In this document: positions 19,290 to 28,362 of the stretch, in pieces | How positions within the stretch are numbered: the first letter of the stretch is position 1 | Layout of the letters: the number at the start of each line of letters is the position of its first letter | NCBI RefSeq assembly: GCF_001904745.1 | Contig: NZ_MRCD01000041.1 | Coordinates: 1 to 64,000, forward strand | DNA length: 64,000 nt | Direction: 5' to 3' | DNA from: Calothrix sp. HK-06 | Lineage (GTDB): Bacteria > Cyanobacteriota > Cyanobacteriia > Cyanobacteriales > Nostocaceae | Notes under the pieces: model-generated | Database searches by the model: none | What the model was told of the DNA's origin: nothing | What the model saw: only the letters and a program-made list of their open reading frames with translations | Made by a program: the position numbers and the translations under genes

Positions 19290-19538
19290 TTAAACAGGTT
19301 GTTCACTTAACAGCTGTTCTGAAACCTCATCAACTGTCTTATTCAAATACACTGCGCGCTCATCGACTGCTCTGACCCAGTCAATAGGGAACCAATGATG
19401 CTGTCCATCTGCCGCGCTAGTTTTAGTAAGTTTAATATACTTGCCACCTTCGAGCTTATCTACTGTACCAATATGCACATCAGCAGCTCCGCGTGAAGCA
19501 TAAATTGGTTTATCCTCTCTAATCTCTTCTAAATCCAT
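19290..19538 (-). CDS. DUF2171 (PRC-barrel-like) protein
   Basis: An 82-residue protein with the DUF2171 pattern: IYASRGAADVHIGTVDKLEG followed by KYIKLTK and HHWFPIDWVRAVDERAVYLN. Small beta-barrel proteins of this sort are stress-linked in several cyanobacteria, but no molecular role is established. It is full length and convergent with sppA. A plausible ribosome site (AGAGG in the reverse strand upstream of ATG 19538) supports the start. Confidence 0.85.
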   Translation of the reverse strand: MDLEEIREDKPIYASRGAADVHIGTVDKLEGGKYIKLTKTSAADGQHHWFPIDWVRAVDERAVYLNKTVDEVSEQLLSEQPV

Positions 19539-20196
19539 TTTTAGCCTCTTGGTAGAATATAACTTTTAACTTGTCGCTTTTGGTGTTGTAAGCTACTTTT
19601 TAGGGTAACGCCCTAGCTAGGCATAAATCCTCATCCTCAAGAAATAAACGTTATATCTGAGTTTTTAATACTTTTTTACTCAATCTATATGACTTCTATC
19701 TAATTGTAGATGCGCTCTACTTAGTATTCATGTAAACTTATCCGACAATAAAATTATAAATACTGTCATGCTTTTTTATAATTAGGACTTACGCTGCATA
19801 AATTTGGTTTCTACGCATTCATTGTCGCAGACAAATCGTCATTTTTATTACATGCTATCAACCAAGAAACGAGGTTTCTAGTTTTTCGTAATGTAAAAGC
19901 TTCATATATTTAATATAAAACTTTATAGATTAAGAATACCTAGCTAAAATTAAAAACGAATTTTAATTGGGTTAGCTTGTTTTACAGTAACTTTATGAAC
20001 ATTCAATAAATTATTTATAAAAAAATATTATATTTATGTAAAAATTATAATCATAAATATTCAACAAATCTATTAATAAAGATTCAATCAAGATACTGTA
20101 AGTGATATTGCTTAAATATAGTGACTACCATTAATGTCTTAGCAAAGGGTGTATCACTATAAAAATTTAAAAATAAACCAGAAGGGAATACAGATA
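19539..20196. other. AT-rich spacer before the surface-protein gene
   Basis: No gene is recognised. A degenerate AGAAACGAGGTTTCT palindrome lies near 19866-19880. The AT-rich 19990-20150 stretch probably holds the promoter of the next gene. Confidence 0.4.
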
Positions 20197-20913
20197 ATGC
20201 ATCGCCATTTTTCTTTACAATTTGCCGCGGCAACTTTGATTGCTTTTACGGCGCCAATAAGTGCTGCACAAGCTGCAACATTAACAACAGTAAAATACGA
20301 AAGTTCAGTTAATGTTCAAAAAACAAACTTTAGTAAATTCGTCACTTTACCAAAATTTGATCCGAATTTAGGCGAATTACAAAAAGTATTTGTACAATTA
20401 GGCTCAGAAGTTCAGGGTTCAATTCGGCTAGAAAACCTAGATGCACAATCTGCCGATGTCACAGCTAACTTAGCTGCTGAAGTTAGCTTACTCAAACCAG
20501 ATAAAAGCATCTTATTAACAACACTTCCCACTGCATCAATTGCACAGTCATTTGCCGCAGATGATGGAGACTTAGATTATAAAGGGCCATCAGGCGCCAC
20601 CTACAACAACTTATCCAACACAAAAACAGCATCAACATCATTCACAAGTGACTTTGGTTTGTTTATCGGTTCAGACACATTAACCCTACCAATTACCGCA
20701 GTCGCGAAGTCTTCTGGTACAGGTGCAGGCAACCTAGCTCAAATATTTAAGACCTTAGCAGCAGCAAAAGTAGAAGTAGTCTACGAATATTACATCAAAA
20801 AACCAGAAGAACCAAAACGAAAAGTCCCAGAATCCAATATCCCCCTAAGCGCACTCGCAGCAGTCGGAGTTTGCACCCTATTAAAAAGTAAATACCAAGA
20901 GAGTGCTGAGTAG
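20197..20913 (+). CDS. choice-of-anchor E domain surface protein with PEP-CTERM-like tail
   Basis: Exported protein with a signal peptide (HFSLQFAAATLIAFTAPISA, cleavage near AQA) and a beta-rich domain typical of the choice-of-anchor E family. The C-terminus is sorting-signal-like: a Pro-Glu-Ser motif (KVPESNIPLSALAAVGVCTL), a short hydrophobic helix and basic residues (KSKY). Such tails are processed by exosortase systems; no exosortase is present here. I choose ATG 20197, preceded by GAAGGGA, rather than the frame's first start at 20149. Length is 238 residues. The role, likely in sheath or surface, is inferred from sorting only. Confidence 0.75.
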   Translation: MHRHFSLQFAAATLIAFTAPISAAQAATLTTVKYESSVNVQKTNFSKFVTLPKFDPNLGELQKVFVQLGSEVQGSIRLENLDAQSADVTANLAAEVSLLKPDKSILLTTLPTASIAQSFAADDGDLDYKGPSGATYNNLSNTKTASTSFTSDFGLFIGSDTLTLPITAVAKSSGTGAGNLAQIFKTLAAAKVEVVYEYYIKKPEEPKRKVPESNIPLSALAAVGVCTLLKSKYQESAE

Positions 20914-20998
20914 AAAGTGCTGAGTGCTGAGTATTCAACTCATAACTCATAACTCATAATTCCTAACTCATAACTGTGCGCCTCCACTCAGCACTTTC
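20905..20998. repeat. simple direct repeats 'gtgctgagt' and 'ctcataa'
   Basis: Short repeats (gtgctgagt, then aactcataactcataactc) fill the convergent gap between the surface protein and GDYXXLXY genes. Low-complexity spacer of a kind frequent in Nostocales. Confidence 0.6.
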
Positions 20999-21000
20999 CA

Positions 21001-21627
21001 CTAAAACCGATACCTGCGAATCCTCCCATTCGCAGAAGTATCGGTAACATTCATCTCTAGCGGCGCCGCATTACCTTGTGAATCAACCTTAATATGCATA
21101 ACAATAGGCTTAATTTGTCCAAGTCGAATTTGACGAGTTTGGAAAATATCCTGCTTGCCAAAATCCGCTTGAACTTCTGGCATATAATATTTTTCTAATC
21201 CGTAAACTATAGAACCATATTGATAGCGACCTCGCAGTGCAACTTGATTTTCTGGTAAACTTGCAGGTAATGTACTTGTGACTCGTAACGGGCGCCAAGG
21301 TTTATTTGTGTATTCGCTATGTAAAATTACATATAAGTTAGTTCCTTCTGCAACTGGATAATACAGTGAATTAATACCAGGATATTTTTTTATTAAATCA
21401 TTCCAACCAGGTAATTTTTTCAACGTCTCAAGTCGTGAAATCTCATACTCCAAAGCGACATATCGACCGCGCAAAGTGTCATTTGCGTCTACAGGCATTG
21501 TTCGTAAAATAACAGTCTTACCTATGTGTTGTGTAAGTATAGAAGGCGCCAGTAATGTGATAATAGTACTCAATTGCAGAGCTAAACTAACTAACAGGCG
21601 CCAGTACGGCAAATGTTTTTGAATCAT
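21001..21627 (-). CDS. GDYXXLXY-domain membrane-anchored protein
   Basis: A 208-residue protein with one N-terminal membrane segment (LLVSLALQLSTIITLLAPSI) and the family motif DTLRGRYVALEYEIS, a close variant of GDYxxLxY. Further family features are PLRVTSTLP and EKYYMPE. Members are nearly always next to a DUF2157 membrane protein, and here the DUF2157 gene ends 11 bases upstream, so the two form an operon. Function is unknown; the pair is presumed to act together at the envelope. Confidence 0.85.
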   Translation of the reverse strand: MIQKHLPYWRLLVSLALQLSTIITLLAPSILTQHIGKTVILRTMPVDANDTLRGRYVALEYEISRLETLKKLPGWNDLIKKYPGINSLYYPVAEGTNLYVILHSEYTNKPWRPLRVTSTLPASLPENQVALRGRYQYGSIVYGLEKYYMPEVQADFGKQDIFQTRQIRLGQIKPIVMHIKVDSQGNAAPLEMNVTDTSANGRIRRYRF

Positions 21628-21638
21628 GAAAACAAGTT

Positions 21639-23018
21639 TTATCTAATTCTGCTTTCAAACCAAGTACCCGTTCCTATTACAGCTAATCCGCAGAATGTTA
21701 GTACTAAGCTGCCGAAGAGTAAATCGGTTTGATACTCGTACATTCGAGTTAGGACTAATAGCGTTAGCATCAAAACGCCACCCCAAAATTCTTTACGTTC
21801 GCGCTTTTGCATAGCATGACGTATTAACAGTAAGCAGAAGAGAATATTCATCGCGTTGAAAAGTATAACTGGGACATTGGGTATATCAATATATAGATAA
21901 TTCAAAAAAGGCGCCAATCCGCATATTACAATCCAACTTAAAATGACTAAGTTCTTCCAGCTAAATTTTTTCAGTATTAAAAATAGCCATTGAGTCACTG
22001 CAATTACACTTAAAAAAGCAATATCAATAGAAGCGGCATTATTTAATGAAATATTTACTGGCTTTATATACGAAAGGGTTAAATCGGGTGCCTGCCAGTG
22101 ATGATTAAATCCAAGTATGTAAAAAAATATGCATAAACACGCCAAAGCAAGATTGCGTGCAACTGGTTGAAAGTAACGTTTACTAACTTTGGGAAATAAC
22201 AAATCATCATAACTCCACAGCAAAGCAGGTGGGAGTATGAAGGCAAACGCAGCTAACCAAGAAAAGTTATTTGTGACGTTAAGATATTGCAACGGCTTGA
22301 TATTTAACAGCAAAGTTAGAGTGAATGCTATCGCCGTTAGAATAAAACTAACGCGCGACTTACACCAAATAGCCAGTGGTACAAACACAACCCATAGTAA
22401 CAGAGGCATGTGTTGGAGTATAATTACTATCCAGTTAACATCATTATTGAGATACGGTAGTTCGTTTGAAAAAATCAGATAACAAACTAGTACAATAACT
22501 AGTCCAAATATTGCCAGCGTTTGTTCTTCGTAGCTGTATGCCATCAAGGTAACACCTGCACCCCACGTCAGCAACAACTCGTAATTTGCCTGATTGATAT
22601 GGAATAATTGCGCTATTACCGATAAATTTACACCTAACAGCAGAGCGCTAAGAATCAATAAACTCTTTCCCAGTATGTATTTCCTAAAGACTGGTTTACC
22701 TTCTAACTGTGCTTTGATAGGTTGCTGCCACAGGTAAAATCCGGTAATATTTGTTGCAGCTAATAAACTCAGTAGAAGCAAAACTTTGATTTCTCGCGTT
22801 AGTACTTGCTCTATCGCAGCAATAAAAGTAATAGCACCAGTAACTATAAGTATGCTTGCTAGAACAATCACAGTTTTAGCGTTGCGGTTTTGTACTGTTT
22901 TCTCTAGATTTGCTTGATACTGAGTGATTTGCTGGTACTGTACATCGTTAATTATGCCAGCATCGCGCCATACTTGTAGTGAATTGCGTAATTTTGCGCG
23001 AAAATTGTCTAGTAACAT
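21639..23018 (-). CDS. DUF2157 multi-pass membrane protein
   Basis: A soluble N-terminal region (about 1-45, LQVWRDAGIINDVQYQQITQ) typical of DUF2157 precedes roughly 12 membrane segments (for example TVIVLASILIVTGAITFIAA and LLILSALLLGVNLSVIAQLF). At 459 residues it is full length. It is the first gene of a two-gene operon with the GDYXXLXY protein, the standard pairing. No transport or catalytic motif is visible, and biological role is not known. The start ATG 23018 is followed by a coding-like sequence without competing starts. Confidence 0.85.
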   Translation of the reverse strand: MLLDNFRAKLRNSLQVWRDAGIINDVQYQQITQYQANLEKTVQNRNAKTVIVLASILIVTGAITFIAAIEQVLTREIKVLLLLSLLAATNITGFYLWQQPIKAQLEGKPVFRKYILGKSLLILSALLLGVNLSVIAQLFHINQANYELLLTWGAGVTLMAYSYEEQTLAIFGLVIVLVCYLIFSNELPYLNNDVNWIVIILQHMPLLLWVVFVPLAIWCKSRVSFILTAIAFTLTLLLNIKPLQYLNVTNNFSWLAAFAFILPPALLWSYDDLLFPKVSKRYFQPVARNLALACLCIFFYILGFNHHWQAPDLTLSYIKPVNISLNNAASIDIAFLSVIAVTQWLFLILKKFSWKNLVILSWIVICGLAPFLNYLYIDIPNVPVILFNAMNILFCLLLIRHAMQKRERKEFWGGVLMLTLLVLTRMYEYQTDLLFGSLVLTFCGLAVIGTGTWFESRIR

Positions 23019-23137
23019 GACGATTGAATGCGGGCAAATAGTATTTTTTAGTATGATGCTATGTTTATCAACGGTTTGTTATGATGTGACAGTTTAATTC
23101 TTGGTTGAATATCTATATAGCTTTTACACATATTATT

Positions 23138-24094
23138 ATGGAAAAAATATCTAACTTATTACTCAAACTATCACGGCGCCTGTATGTAGATACTGAGCAA
23201 CAAGAAGAGTTTATTAACGCATTAATCAATCCACAGGTATATAACCCTAGCATCCTTTGGTGTCGAGACAAACCAGACGACTTCAGCTTGAGTATAGCCA
23301 AACCTGTTGATTGGCAACCAGCATTTGTAGACAGGTTAGAATTAAATCAAAAACCCGGTCAACATCCTTTACATGAACAAGGATACTTTTACTGTTTAGA
23401 TTTTTCTTCAGTATTTGCCGCTTCAATTTTTTTAGCAATATCTCAACCAATTAACTTGATATTTGACATGTGTGCGGCGCCGGGAGGAAAAAGCATCTTT
23501 GCCTGGAGAGTTCTGCAACCTCAGTTACTAATTGCCAACGAAGTCATAGGTAAACGTTTAGGAATGCTATTTTCTAATTTCAAACGTTGTAAAATTACAC
23601 CAACAGCAGTATTAAACCGTGATTCGAGTATTTTAGCCGAAGCCATACCAAAATCAAGCGACCTAGTAATAGTCGATGCACCCTGTTCCGGACAATCTTT
23701 ACTAGCCAAAGGAGAAAAAGTACCAGGATGCTTCCATCCCACCAACATCAATAAAAACGCCAACCGCCAAAAACGAATTATTGCTAACTCCGCTCAAATA
23801 GTGGCGCCGCAAGGTTATCTTGCATATACAACCTGCACCTACTCACCCGAAGAAAACGAACAAGTATGCCAATGGTTACTACAAAAATTCCCTCAGTATG
23901 AACCAGTCGAAGTTAGTCACTTAAAAGACCACCAATCCCACCTAACTACAATGCCATGTTACAGAATATTCCCCCAATCAGGCTTAGGAGCAGGCGCCTT
24001 CGCAGCACTATTTAAAAACACCGAAACCGAAAACACAACCAAAATAAAGGAACAAACCCTACAACAATTAGGAATCCGCTACACCCAAATCTGA
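23138..24094 (+). CDS. RsmB/NOP-family RNA m5C methyltransferase
   Basis: SAM-dependent cytosine-5 RNA methyltransferase. Motif I is DMCAAPGGKS, motif IV DAPCSGQSLLAKGEK contains the Cys that aids release, and motif VI TTCTYSPEENEQV contains the catalytic Cys. The N-terminus lacks the NusB-like domain of RsmB, so it is nearer the short NOP2/RsmF-like forms; length is 318 residues. I choose ATG 23138 rather than the TTG at 23105 because family-like sequence begins there. The rRNA or tRNA target cannot be told from sequence alone. The gene is isolated, ending at the palindrome pair at 24097. Confidence 0.9.
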   Translation: MEKISNLLLKLSRRLYVDTEQQEEFINALINPQVYNPSILWCRDKPDDFSLSIAKPVDWQPAFVDRLELNQKPGQHPLHEQGYFYCLDFSSVFAASIFLAISQPINLIFDMCAAPGGKSIFAWRVLQPQLLIANEVIGKRLGMLFSNFKRCKITPTAVLNRDSSILAEAIPKSSDLVIVDAPCSGQSLLAKGEKVPGCFHPTNINKNANRQKRIIANSAQIVAPQGYLAYTTCTYSPEENEQVCQWLLQKFPQYEPVEVSHLKDHQSHLTTMPCYRIFPQSGLGAGAFAALFKNTETENTTKIKEQTLQQLGIRYTQI

Positions 24095-24096
24095 AA

Positions 24097-24163
24097 TAAA
24101 CCGGGTTTCTTTTACACTAAGCACCACAAAACCCGAAACAAAACGAAAAGAAACCCGGTTTCT
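24097..24163. repeat. paired AGAAACCGGGTTTCT palindromes
   Basis: AAATAAACCGGGTTTCTTTT at 24096-24115 and AGAAACCCGGTTTCT at 24149-24163, about 38 bases apart, form a composite inverted repeat directly after the methyltransferase stop. Confidence 0.8.
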
Positions 24164-24188
24164 CATCTATATATATTAAACAGAAACC

Positions 24189-24598
24189 ATGATTAAAAAC
24201 GAGCTAGAGTATAATACTACAAAAAATTGGGTAGAAGGCATGGGTCGAGCAATCACCATGTTAGAGCAAGACGACCATAAGAAAAAAATCAACCAGACGT
24301 TTGGCAGATTCACTATGATGGTGCCATCTCTCAACGCGAAGGCCTACAGGAACAAATAGCAGAATACGAAGTTTTAATCGCTCATAATCCCAGTGAACCT
24401 ATTATGCTCAAAGTACAGTGCATGAATAAAATATCTCAGTTATTAATTAAAGCGATAATAGCTTTTAAAATAACCCAAAAAGAGCTTGGCGCACTATGCA
24501 ATCGTACTGAAGAACAAATTAAATCATTTGAAGATAAAGATTATCAAAATGCATCATTTATAGATTTTTTAGCTGTCAGAGATGCGTTAGGAGTATAA
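24189..24598 (+). pseudogene. frameshifted XRE/HTH regulator-like gene of a cyanobacterial family
   Basis: Frame one (ATG 24189) reads IKNELEYNTTKNWVEGMGRA and breaks within about 40 codons. Another frame then continues as REGLQEQIAEYEVLIAHNPS and a helix-turn-helix segment (AFKITQKELGALCNRTEEQI) ending DFLAVRDALGV at 24598. The family normally is one protein of about 130 residues and often serves as an antitoxin-like XRE regulator. The frame change near 24290 disables the full product. The 64-residue HTH part starting at 24404 could still be made. In-frame codons after the stop (to 24703, EHLAAMRQTENVKEKIKAV) look like a second scrap. Confidence 0.65.
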
Positions 24599-24779
24599 AT
24601 TATTAATGATAAATATATCGCAAAAGTTGGTGATTTTGACTTAGAGCATTTAGCTGCTATGCGGCAGACAGAAAATGTCAAGGAAAAAATAAAAGCAGTA
24701 TAGGCGCCCCGTAAAGCAGAACCCGCGCGTGCATTGCTGTCAGTTCTGCTTACTTGTCAAATACAGCTTTGCTGCAATG

Positions 24780-25607
24780 TTACTCAACAACTGGAATAAT
24801 ACCAACAACACGAGACCATGCTCCACTGCCCCGCTCAACCTTGATTGGAAAACATAAAATAGTACTTCCAATAGGTGGTAATGCCTCTAAATTCGTCAAC
24901 TTCTCGATTTGGCTGTACCGTCGTTTAATGCCAGCAAAGTGTGCAGGCCATAATCGTGTAGGGTCATTCCATGTATCCCACTCGTTGCCAATTACAGGGT
25001 ATGGTCGATCCAAACTCCAAGCATCTGTCCCTATTACCCGTACCCCTTTATCAACAAGATACAGTACAGCTTCCTCTCCAAGACCACATCCATAGCTAAA
25101 GAATTCTTCAGAACCCCAGGCAACATCAGCACCAGTCCGAAATAGAACAATCTCACCTGGTGAAATTACATGACCGAGGGATTCTAGCCGTTTCTCGATG
25201 TCCTTGTCTGTTATCAGGTATCCTGTAGGCAAATCCGATACATCTAGCACAACAGCTTGACCCACAAACCACTTAAGAGGTATCTCGTCAATTGTCCACG
25301 CTGATTCTCCCTCTGAAGTAGTGGCATAATGCCAAGGTGCATCCAAGTGAGTACCAGCATGAGTTGAGGTCTCAATTATTTCCCCTGCAAAACCTTGTCC
25401 AAGTGGAAGCGCGCTTGCTGGAATGCCAAACATGAACTCCCACATTTCTGCACATTCCTGATGTGAGATACGATTGACGCGCGGTGGAGTTGGTTCACTT
25501 GGTGTTGCTCCAAGTGGTCGGCTAAGATCCACCAGCCTAACACGACGACCCAGAAGTTCAATTGTCTCATCTTTCACAAGCTTGTTCTCCGTTGTCAAAA
25601 GTCGCAA
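24780..25607 (-). CDS. cyclase-family (KynB-like) metal-dependent hydrolase
   Basis: The family signature HAGTHLDAPWHY near residues 84-95 supplies the metal-binding His and Asp residues of cyclase/arylformamidase-like enzymes (PF04199), which open amide or ester rings. Other features are LVDLSRPLG near the N-terminus and a GTDAWSLDRPYP segment in the second half. At 275 residues it is a little longer than KynB. The start is uncertain: TTG 25607 or a GTG about 10 codons downstream. No kynurenine-pathway genes are adjacent, so the substrate is unknown. It is monocistronic. Confidence 0.85.
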   Translation of the reverse strand: MRLLTTENKLVKDETIELLGRRVRLVDLSRPLGATPSEPTPPRVNRISHQECAEMWEFMFGIPASALPLGQGFAGEIIETSTHAGTHLDAPWHYATTSEGESAWTIDEIPLKWFVGQAVVLDVSDLPTGYLITDKDIEKRLESLGHVISPGEIVLFRTGADVAWGSEEFFSYGCGLGEEAVLYLVDKGVRVIGTDAWSLDRPYPVIGNEWDTWNDPTRLWPAHFAGIKRRYSQIEKLTNLEALPPIGSTILCFPIKVERGSGAWSRVVGIIPVVE

Positions 25608-25871
25608 GCGATTACAAATAATTACCTTAACTCACTTCTTGAACCAAAAAATTAATGTATTTTAATTACTACTAGTACTCCATGTCATTAATTTTGGTAG
25701 GTAGGAGGAATGAATCACGCTCCAAAGCGCTCGTACACGAAGGAAGAATAATTAAGCAATGAACCACAGACATAATTAATGACATAGAAGACCATTACGC
25801 TTATCATCAGTTTACTGAAATGCTGCTGTAGTGTGTTTTCATTTTAGCAGGCGCCTAATAAATTAAAAATA

Positions 25872-26999
25872 CTATTTTAATGGATTTGATTGGTAGAGAG
25901 ATAAAGCATTTTCGCGTAAAATTGCGGCAGCTATTATCTCAGCTTCAGGCACGGTAATGTCAGAATCTATAACTGCTTGCCCTAACACTTGTCCTAACAA
26001 TTGGCGCCCCCATTTTGCCCCTAAGTAGTACAATTCTGGTATCGAATGGGCATCAGAAGCATACATTAATTTGGTAGTGGGAGTTAATTCTAGTAACTGT
26101 CTGATAGTTTCTCGCATTCCAGATACGCTTAAAAACGGTACTGCCAACCCAAAATCTAAATAAACTTGAGGGTATACAGAAGCTAAGTAACCAGCTTCCC
26201 GCATATAAGGATAGGAAGCGTGTAGTAATACTATTGGTGCATGATGATACTGTGGTGATTCTAGTAAGTGACGCAAATATAGCGGATTAGCTAATCGTAA
26301 ATCTAAGTCAGGGTCTCCGTAGCCAGTATGTAATTGCAAAGGGAGGCGATATTTTGCCGCAATTAATAATGCTTGTTGCAATAAAAAATCAATCAGAGGT
26401 TTATCTGTAAGTCTTATTTTTTGAGTTGACGATTTTTGTTTAAGGTTGTCAAAATCAACTTTAGCTGCCTCGAAAGCTACAGGTTGAATATCTAAGCCAC
26501 TTCGATAACAGGCAATACTTTTAAAAGCAATTACCCCATGTGGTGGTGGGTCAAGTTCGCTATTGAATCTGTCGAAAAAAGTGGCAAAATCAGGTGATTG
26601 TGGTATTAGCTGTTCGGCTAAAAGTTCTAATCTTAAAATCCGTTGTACAGGAATCAACTTTTCATGCCATGAAATAGGTAGTATATTTTCTGCTTGTAAA
26701 CCATCATCTAAATAAATCGCTTCTAAATTGGCAGCACGAAAGTAAATATGAGTCAATTCTTCTAACCCTAAACTTTGGCGCCGTGCTAAAATTGCCGTTT
26801 CCTCAGCTTCACAGTTTAACAAGGCGGCAACTTCGCGCAAGCTACGCTGATAAAAAAAGGTGTAACGGGCATGGTAATTTATAATTTCTGGGTGATAGCT
26901 TTCTGTGAAGGCAGCTGAGTAAGGATATTGGGCAGCCACCTCTGGTTTTAATAAGTTGTGGGCGTGTTGGTCAATTAAAGGAATATCAGTTAAATCCAT
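25872..26999 (-). CDS. amidohydrolase (FluG N-terminal-like), partner of GS-like ligase
   Basis: TIM-barrel metal hydrolase of the amidohydrolase superfamily. The N-terminal metal motif DQHAHN (HxH, residues 12 and 14), the mid-protein LQLHTGYGDPDLDL His and the late SDAHSIPE Asp all fit. Residues in YASDAHSIPELYYLGAKWGR match the C-terminal part of Amidohydro_2 proteins. It lies 7 bases after the GS-like gene on the same strand, so it is the last gene of a three-gene operon. In fungi the same two domains are fused as FluG, suggesting a shared pathway such as gamma-glutamyl amide turnover. The exact reaction is unproven. Confidence 0.85.
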   Translation of the reverse strand: MDLTDIPLIDQHAHNLLKPEVAAQYPYSAAFTESYHPEIINYHARYTFFYQRSLREVAALLNCEAEETAILARRQSLGLEELTHIYFRAANLEAIYLDDGLQAENILPISWHEKLIPVQRILRLELLAEQLIPQSPDFATFFDRFNSELDPPPHGVIAFKSIACYRSGLDIQPVAFEAAKVDFDNLKQKSSTQKIRLTDKPLIDFLLQQALLIAAKYRLPLQLHTGYGDPDLDLRLANPLYLRHLLESPQYHHAPIVLLHASYPYMREAGYLASVYPQVYLDFGLAVPFLSVSGMRETIRQLLELTPTTKLMYASDAHSIPELYYLGAKWGRQLLGQVLGQAVIDSDITVPEAEIIAAAILRENALSLYQSNPLK

Positions 27000-27006
27000 T
27001 GTATCA

Positions 27007-28356
27007 TTAGTATTTTTCTAATAATTTGCTTACTTCTGTGTTTAATTCCCAATCTTTCATAGCTTGCCACTCTGCTTGGCGCACTGCCAAAAATGCTTTC
27101 GCTAATTGGGGATTTAAAGCTGTTAATAAAGTATCGTTTTGTTGGAGGTGAGCTATTGCTTGTCCTAAATTATCTGGTAATCGCTCTATTTGATTACTAG
27201 CTCGTTCTTCAATTGTTAAACATCCTGGGTCTTGATTTACTGGGTTTCCAGGCGCCAGGTCACGTTGCACACCATCAAGTCCGGCAGCAATTATTGCACC
27301 CAAAGCTAAGTAAGGATTCGCTGAGGCATCGACAGTTTTTAATTCTAAGTGGCTAGGACATCCCAAGCTAGGGTCACTAGGAACCCTTACAGACGCTTCT
27401 CTATTATCTAATCCCCAACATTTAAAGGCGCCGCTCCAACTGTGAGGAAGAATGCGACGATAAGAATTAGTACTTGGAGTTGTTAGTGCCATCAGCGCTG
27501 GTAAATGGTGCAGAATGCCAGCGATAAATTGTAATGCTACTGGTGATAAACCACAGGCGCCTTGTGGATCAGGTAAAAGATTTTTCTTATCACGCCAAAG
27601 GCTAAAATGGATATGACAACCGTTACCAGCAGCATCAGCAAAGATTTTTGGTAAGAATGAAGCAGTGAGATTATGACGATAGGCAATCGCTTTGACAGTT
27701 TCTCGAAAAGCAATTTGCCATTCAGCCGCAAGCATTGCATTAGTATAGCGCATGGAAATTTCATGCTGACCGGGGCCAGATTCCGGATAGTACTGTTCTA
27801 CTGGTATGCCTTGAGCGATAAGTGCATCAGCAATCTCATTAATTACTTCATTATTAATATCCATTGCCTGAGTTGAGGCAAACAGTGTAGAATCAGCAGG
27901 GGTAATACCTTCAGGTGTTTGCCGCAGCAAGTAAAACTCATTTTCAAAGGCTGCCCGCACTTCAAAACCTTGAGATTTAGCTGCTGTAATCATTCGTTTT
28001 AAAAAATTTCGCGGACATAAATCCCAAGCAGAACCATTTAATAACATGTTGCCCATAACACGAGCATGACCGGGAGCATAAGGTAAAGCCTTCAGGGTAG
28101 ACCAATCTGCTACTAAGCGAATTTCCCCTACTGGACCTAAATCGCTTTTTGGTACAATTGCATCATACATCACAGGAACTCCCTGCTGTCCTGCCGAAAT
28201 ACCTACCCCATGCTCAAAGTAGTGCGATAGCATCTTCGTATGTACCGCTTTGCCACGGATAACATTGGCATTATCACACCAAACAAATCGCACGAACTTA
28301 ATATCGCTTTCTTGAAGAAATTTATGTATTTGTTTTAAATTATTTTTTTCAGGCAT
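27007..28356 (-). CDS. glutamine-synthetase-like gamma-glutamyl ligase (FluG/GlnA3-type)
   Basis: GS-fold ligase that would join glutamate's gamma carboxyl to an amine using ATP. Metal and substrate motifs are present: AAFENEFYLL, YYPESGPGQHEISM, GNGCHIHFSLW and the Arg-rich RILPHSWSGAFKCWGLDNRE. At 449 residues it is class-I-like but diverges from GlnA: no adenylylation-site Tyr is seen and the GS N-terminal loop differs (FVRFVWCDNANVIRGKAVHT, as in PuuA/FluG-type ligases). Gene order after a methyltransferase and before an amidohydrolase suggests a specialised substrate and not bulk nitrogen assimilation. Confidence 0.87.
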   Translation of the reverse strand: MPEKNNLKQIHKFLQESDIKFVRFVWCDNANVIRGKAVHTKMLSHYFEHGVGISAGQQGVPVMYDAIVPKSDLGPVGEIRLVADWSTLKALPYAPGHARVMGNMLLNGSAWDLCPRNFLKRMITAAKSQGFEVRAAFENEFYLLRQTPEGITPADSTLFASTQAMDINNEVINEIADALIAQGIPVEQYYPESGPGQHEISMRYTNAMLAAEWQIAFRETVKAIAYRHNLTASFLPKIFADAAGNGCHIHFSLWRDKKNLLPDPQGACGLSPVALQFIAGILHHLPALMALTTPSTNSYRRILPHSWSGAFKCWGLDNREASVRVPSDPSLGCPSHLELKTVDASANPYLALGAIIAAGLDGVQRDLAPGNPVNQDPGCLTIEERASNQIERLPDNLGQAIAHLQQNDTLLTALNPQLAKAFLAVRQAEWQAMKDWELNTEVSKLLEKY

Positions 28357-28362
28357 TGCTAT

